Below are positions 42,097 to 44,992 of a stretch of DNA of 44,992 nucleotides, piece by piece. The notes below the pieces were generated by a model. The model was given only the letters and a program-made list of their open reading frames with translations. It did no database searches and was not told the DNA's origin. The first letter of the stretch is position 1. Each line of letters opens with the position of its first letter. Origin of the DNA: Burkholderiaceae bacterium (GTDB lineage Bacteria > Pseudomonadota > Gammaproteobacteria > Burkholderiales > Burkholderiaceae). Position numbers and translations under genes: made by a program. The DNA lies in the NCBI GenBank assembly GCA_947448415.1, contig CANFMT010000020.1, positions 1 to 44,992 on the forward strand, read 5' to 3'.

Positions 42097-43509
42097 TCAC
42101 TCTTCCAATACCCAGGTATCTTTAGTGCCACCACCTTGAGAGGAGTTCACCACCAGAGAACCTTCTTTGAGCGCAACTCTTGTTAATCCACCGGGCACCA
42201 TCTTGATGGTCTTTCCGGAAAGAACAAAGGGTCTTAAATCAATATGTCTTGGTGCTACACCTGACTCCACGAATGTAGGGCAAGTGGATAGCGCCAAGGT
42301 AGGTTGAGCAATGTACTTATCAGGGTTAGCAATTAAATGCGCTCTGAATTCTTCTATCTCTGCTTTAGTGGAAGCGGGGCCAACCAACATGCCGTATCCA
42401 CCCGCACCATGAGTTAACTTCACTACCAACTTATCTAAGTTTGCTAATGTATAGGCTAAATCATCTGGCTTGCGACATTGGAATGTAGGTACATTATTAA
42501 GAATAGGTTTTTCACCAAGATAAAACTCGATCATCTCGGGAACATATGGGTAGATTGACTTGTCATCAGCAATACCGGTGCCAATAGCGTTAGCCAGAGT
42601 CACATTGCCAGCGCGATATGCAGATAAGAGTCCTGCTACGCCTAAGGTAGAGTCAGAGCGAAATGCTAGGGGATCTAAAAAGTCATCATCGACGCGACGG
42701 TAGATCACATCAACTCGTTTGGGCCCTTGAGTAGTGCGCATAAAGACCTGCTCATTTTTTACAAATAGATCCTTACCTTCTACTAGCTCCACACCCATCT
42801 GCTGCGCTAGATAGCTGTGCTCAAAGTAAGCAGAGTTATACATACCAGGGGTAAGCACAACAACGTTTGGCTTTTTGACATCATCTGGTTTAACTGACTT
42901 GAGACATTCAAGTAAAAGATCTGGATAGTGCTCTACAGGAGCAACGCGATACTTTTGGAATAAGTCAGGAAAGAGTCGCATCATCATCTTGCGATCTTCA
43001 ACCATATAAGAAACACCTGATGGAACGCGCAAGTTGTCTTCTAGAACGTAGAACTCGCCCTCGCCGGCACGCACGATATCAATACCTGCAATTTGTGCGT
43101 AGATATCGCGAGGCACACTCACATTGCGCATCTCAGGACGATATTGCGCATTGTTATAAATTTGTTCAGCAGGAACTATTCCTGCTTTGATAATTTCTTC
43201 ATCGTGATACACGTCATAGATAAATCGGTTGAGTGCTTTGACGCGTTGACGTAATCCTGCCTCCAATTGCTCCCATTCTTTAGCAGTAAAGATGCGGGGA
43301 ACTTGATCAAAAGGAATGGTTCGCTCTGAGCCTAGATCATCACCATAGACGGCAAAGGTGATGCCAACCCGTCTGAAGATAAGGTCGGCTTCGGCACGCT
43401 TGAGACCCATGAGGGTATCGCTTTGCTGTTTCAACCAATTGTGAAAAATTTGGTAGTGGGGACGCGCTTTGCCTGCGGCGTCGAGCATTTCGTCAAAAGG
43501 CAATTTCAT
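42097..43509 (-). CDS. Circularly permuted ATP-grasp protein (DUF404/DUF407, COG2308)
   Basis: The 470-aa product begins with the family pattern (MKLPFDEMLDAAGKARPHY) and carries ATP-grasp elements in permuted order: VLEDNLRVPSGVSYMVEDR, the VIYRRVDDDFLDPLAF metal-binding block, and LVVKLTHGAGGYGMLVGP as the nucleotide-gripping loop. ATP-grasp enzymes make amide or ester bonds through acyl-phosphates, and this family is a predicted peptide ligase, with the substrate unproven. It ends in GGGTKDTWVLEE. It is the first gene of the Anbu operon, preceded by an NtrC-like palindrome 65-81 bp upstream. Confidence 0.94.
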   Translation of the reverse strand: MKLPFDEMLDAAGKARPHYQIFHNWLKQQSDTLMGLKRAEADLIFRRVGITFAVYGDDLGSERTIPFDQVPRIFTAKEWEQLEAGLRQRVKALNRFIYDVYHDEEIIKAGIVPAEQIYNNAQYRPEMRNVSVPRDIYAQIAGIDIVRAGEGEFYVLEDNLRVPSGVSYMVEDRKMMMRLFPDLFQKYRVAPVEHYPDLLLECLKSVKPDDVKKPNVVVLTPGMYNSAYFEHSYLAQQMGVELVEGKDLFVKNEQVFMRTTQGPKRVDVIYRRVDDDFLDPLAFRSDSTLGVAGLLSAYRAGNVTLANAIGTGIADDKSIYPYVPEMIEFYLGEKPILNNVPTFQCRKPDDLAYTLANLDKLVVKLTHGAGGYGMLVGPASTKAEIEEFRAHLIANPDKYIAQPTLALSTCPTFVESGVAPRHIDLRPFVLSGKTIKMVPGGLTRVALKEGSLVVNSSQGGGTKDTWVLEE

Positions 43510-43573
43510 AGTTATAAAACTAATGCCTTTGAGGGGATTGAGTTAAAAAGATTGAAGCGGCTTGGTGCTAGAA

Positions 43574-43590
43574 TGCACTAAAAAGGTGCA
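43574..43590. promoter_or_regulatory. NtrC-type binding site upstream of the ATP-grasp/Anbu operon
   Basis: TGCACTAAAAAGGTGCA matches the enterobacterial NtrC consensus (TGCAC-N7-GTGCA with an A-rich middle), and the palindrome extends one base on each side (ATGCAC/GTGCAT). It lies in the 132-bp gap between smpB and the operon's first gene. Downstream on the minus strand TAGCAC and a GC pair resemble sigma-54 -24/-12 elements, but the spacing is one base short, so the promoter type is uncertain. Confidence 0.6.
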
Positions 43591-43641
43591 TATTCCATTA
43601 AAATCAGGCTTCAAAAAGAGTCTACCCCAGATTCTTGGGAA

Positions 43642-44094
43642 TTAAGCGTTTAAATCGCCTCGGGCAATGCGACCCTTTTGCACTTCCCATTCACGTTCTT
43701 TGGTGGCTGCCCGCTTGTCATGTTGCTTTTTCCCTCTAGCAAGGCCGATTTCGCACTTGACGTTACCTTTGGAGAAATGCAGGTTCAGAGGTACCAGGGT
43801 ATAGCCTTTTTGTTCAACTTTGCCGATAAGCTTGCGAATTTCGATCGCATTGAGCAAAAGCTTTCTAGTCCGTGTGTTGTCTGGCACGATATGGGTCGAG
43901 GCTGAAAGAAGTGGGGTGATGTGGCAGCCAATGAGAAATAGCTCCGCCTTGCGAATGACAACATACGCTTCTTTGACATGCACGCGGCCTGCGCGGATAG
44001 CCTTAACCTCCCAGCCCTCCAGCACTAGCCCTGCTTCAAAGCGTTCCTCGATAAAATAATCAAAGAAGGCTTTTTTGTTATCGACGATACTCAT
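43642..44094 (-). CDS. smpB: SsrA-binding protein SmpB
   Basis: SmpB binds tmRNA and brings it to stalled ribosomes for trans-translation. The 150-aa product has the beta-barrel core with [20 protein letters not shown] (about 27-46), [11 protein letters not shown], and a basic C-terminal tail ([18 protein letters not shown]) that becomes helical in the mRNA channel. The length is typical. It is divergent from the RatA-like gene with a 25-bp gap, a common proteobacterial arrangement. The tmRNA gene itself is not in this window. Confidence 0.97.
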   Translation of the reverse strand: MSIVDNKKAFFDYFIEERFEAGLVLEGWEVKAIRAGRVHVKEAYVVIRKAELFLIGCHITPLLSASTHIVPDNTRTRKLLLNAIEIRKLIGKVEQKGYTLVPLNLHFSKGNVKCEIGLARGKKQHDKRAATKEREWEVQKGRIARGDLNA

Positions 44095-44119
44095 ATTTAT
44101 TTAGCTCTCAAGATCGATT

Positions 44120-44551
44120 ATGGCAGACGTCTACAAGACCGTTTTAATTGGCCAATCAGCCGACCGCATGTACGGCCTAGTAACCGATGTTGCTCGCTAC
44201 CCCGAGTTCCTCCCTTGGTGTGGTGGGGTAGAGATTTTTGAGCAAACTGAGGCAGTGCTTGACGCCAAAATCAACATCCACTTCAAGGGCATTACTCAAT
44301 ACTTTCATACTCGGAACGTTAATCATCGCCCTGAAACGATTGATATGGTTTTTGTGGATGGCCCTTTTAAGCATTTTTCAGGTCAATGGAACTTCGTCCC
44401 TTTGCGCGAAGATGCCTGTAAGGTGGAATTTAAGCTCCACTGGGAGTTTAAGAGCGCCATACTAGATAAGATCATTGGCCCAGTATTTAGCCATATCGCA
44501 GGCACATTCGTGGATTGCTTTGTAAAGCGTGCGGAGGAGCTCTATGGTTGA
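44120..44551 (+). CDS. RatA/Coq10-type START-domain protein
   Basis: The 143-aa product is a SRPBCC/START-fold protein of the RatA (YfjG)/Coq10 group: YGLVTDVARYPEFLPWCGG near residues 14-32 and FKHFSGQWNFVPL near 85-97. E. coli RatA was described as a toxin that blocks 70S formation, while Coq10 relatives bind ubiquinone; the latter role is at least as likely here. It is divergent from smpB, and its last 8 bp overlap the rnfH start. No good ribosome site is seen before the ATG. Confidence 0.93.
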   Translation: MADVYKTVLIGQSADRMYGLVTDVARYPEFLPWCGGVEIFEQTEAVLDAKINIHFKGITQYFHTRNVNHRPETIDMVFVDGPFKHFSGQWNFVPLREDACKVEFKLHWEFKSAILDKIIGPVFSHIAGTFVDCFVKRAEELYG

Positions 44552-44894
44552 ACAATATCTCGATATTGTGCTTTGTGATGCAAGGCAAGGTGAGCCAGAG
44601 CTAAAGCCTTTTAAGTTGCTATTAGCAGCAGGTGAGGTAGCAACTGTTGGCTTAGCGCTTGTGAAGTCTGGGATTGCTATGGGTCAGGATGACCCAGTTT
44701 TGACCAGAAAAGGCTGCTTTGGGGTCTTTGGCAAGCGTAAGGACTGGGATAGCCCTATTTATGCTGGTGACCGCTTGGAGCTATATTCCCCGCTATTAAT
44801 TGACCCTAAGACTGTTCGACGTAAAAAGGCAAACCAGAACCAAGATGCCAAATTCCAGGCTGCCGCAGCTAAAAGAAAGGCTAGGAGGCTATAA
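44544..44894 (+). CDS. rnfH: RnfH family protein
   Basis: RnfH (UPF0125) is a small beta-grasp protein, ubiquitin-like in fold, of unclear function, often next to ratA. I chose the ATG at 44544, which follows GGAGGAG (44533-44539) and gives MVEQYLDIVLCDARQ; an in-frame start at 44529 adds only MRRSS. The 116-aa product has the family's core FGKRKDWDSPIYAGDRLELYSPL and a Lys/Arg-rich C-terminus. Its start overlaps the end of the upstream gene by 8 bp, so the two are probably coupled. Confidence 0.92.
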   Translation: MVEQYLDIVLCDARQGEPELKPFKLLLAAGEVATVGLALVKSGIAMGQDDPVLTRKGCFGVFGKRKDWDSPIYAGDRLELYSPLLIDPKTVRRKKANQNQDAKFQAAAAKRKARRL

Positions 44895-44895
44895 T
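44890..44895 (+). promoter_or_regulatory. Candidate -10 box of guaB
   Basis: TATAAT overlaps the rnfH stop codon and lies 25 bp before the guaB ATG, which would give a short leader. No clear -35 at 16-18 bp. Tentative. Confidence 0.35.
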
Positions 44896-44920
44896 CTGTT
44901 TTTGCGACTAGGGGTTTTGC

Positions 44921-44992
44921 ATGCGACTCATTCAAAAAGCACTCACTTTTGACGATGTGCTCCTCGTACCGGCCTATTCATCGGTACTCCCT
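44921..44992 (+). CDS. guaB: IMP dehydrogenase GuaB, N-terminal part (cut by window end)
   Basis: The 24 codons visible read MRLIQKALTFDDVLLVPAYS followed by SVLP, the conserved N-terminus of IMP dehydrogenase, which oxidises IMP to XMP in guanine nucleotide synthesis. The ATG is preceded by ACTAGGGG, a fair ribosome site. The rest of the gene lies beyond the window. It is downstream of rnfH, an order I believe is common in betaproteobacteria. Confidence 0.88.
   Translation, partial: MRLIQKALTFDDVLLVPAYSSVLP

Noticed and set aside
43540..43575. Canonical sigma-54 promoter for the ATP-grasp/Anbu operon
   Set aside because: The TAGCAC-like -24 element and the GC of -12 are one base too close together and the -24 lacks GG, so I do not call it a promoter.
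44120..44894. RatA-RnfH as a true toxin-antitoxin pair
   Set aside because: The names suggest it, but RatA-family proteins are also Coq10-like quinone-binding START proteins, and this conserved neighbourhood occurs in core genomes without signs of a toxin system.

Overview
The window is about 45 kb of chromosomal backbone from a betaproteobacterium, most likely Burkholderiaceae and plausibly Polynucleobacter. The evidence is the gene orders smc-zipA-ligA, dapD-dapE-prmB, rpsB-tsf-pyrH-frr-uppS-cdsA-dxr-rseP-bamA-ompH-lpxD-fabZ-lpxA-lpxB-rnhB and divergent ppsR/ppsA, together with moderate GC, short intergenic gaps and many TTG/GTG starts. The genus is an inference from overall protein character; no search was run.

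Layout. 1-270: initiator tRNA-fMet (minus) with its promoter and terminator. 271-4122: kup, a small secreted coiled-coil protein of unknown function, and radA. 4114-7045 (minus): dapD-dapE-prmB (lysine/diaminopimelate synthesis and ribosomal protein methylation). 7220-13843: smc-zipA-ligA (chromosome organisation, division, DNA ligation). 13917-17251: an AT-rich accessory-looking cassette of a YdhS-like FAD/NAD(P)-binding protein, a Bcr/CflA-type MFS exporter and a NUDIX hydrolase. 17248-20686 (minus): map and glnD. 20830-35903: a long co-directional run for translation (rpsB, tsf, frr), UMP kinase, isoprenoid and phospholipid precursors (uppS, cdsA, dxr), outer-membrane assembly (rseP, bamA, ompH), lipid A (lpxD, fabZ, lpxA, lpxB), then rnhB and a TrmH-family methyltransferase. 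35908-39247: divergent ppsR and ppsA. 39331-43509 (minus): a four-gene operon of circularly permuted ATP-grasp, alpha-E protein, transglutaminase-like protein and Anbu proteasome-like peptidase. 43642-44992: smpB, divergent from a RatA-type START protein and rnfH, then the first 24 codons of guaB.

The most interesting region is the Anbu operon. It pairs a predicted ATP-dependent amide ligase and a transglutaminase-fold enzyme with a proteasome-like hydrolase, so it looks like a peptide synthesis/tagging and breakdown system whose chemistry is still not established. Two details stand out. The Anbu protein ends in a lysine-rich, acid-free tail of over 30 residues beyond the usual core. The promoter region carries a near-ideal NtrC-type palindrome (ATGCAC-N7-GTGCAT), which suggests nitrogen control. 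Other points worth a second look are the YdhS/MFS/NUDIX cassette, a shortened RseP that seems to lack one PDZ domain, a 9-bp inverted repeat between ppsR and ppsA, and a folded rpsB leader.
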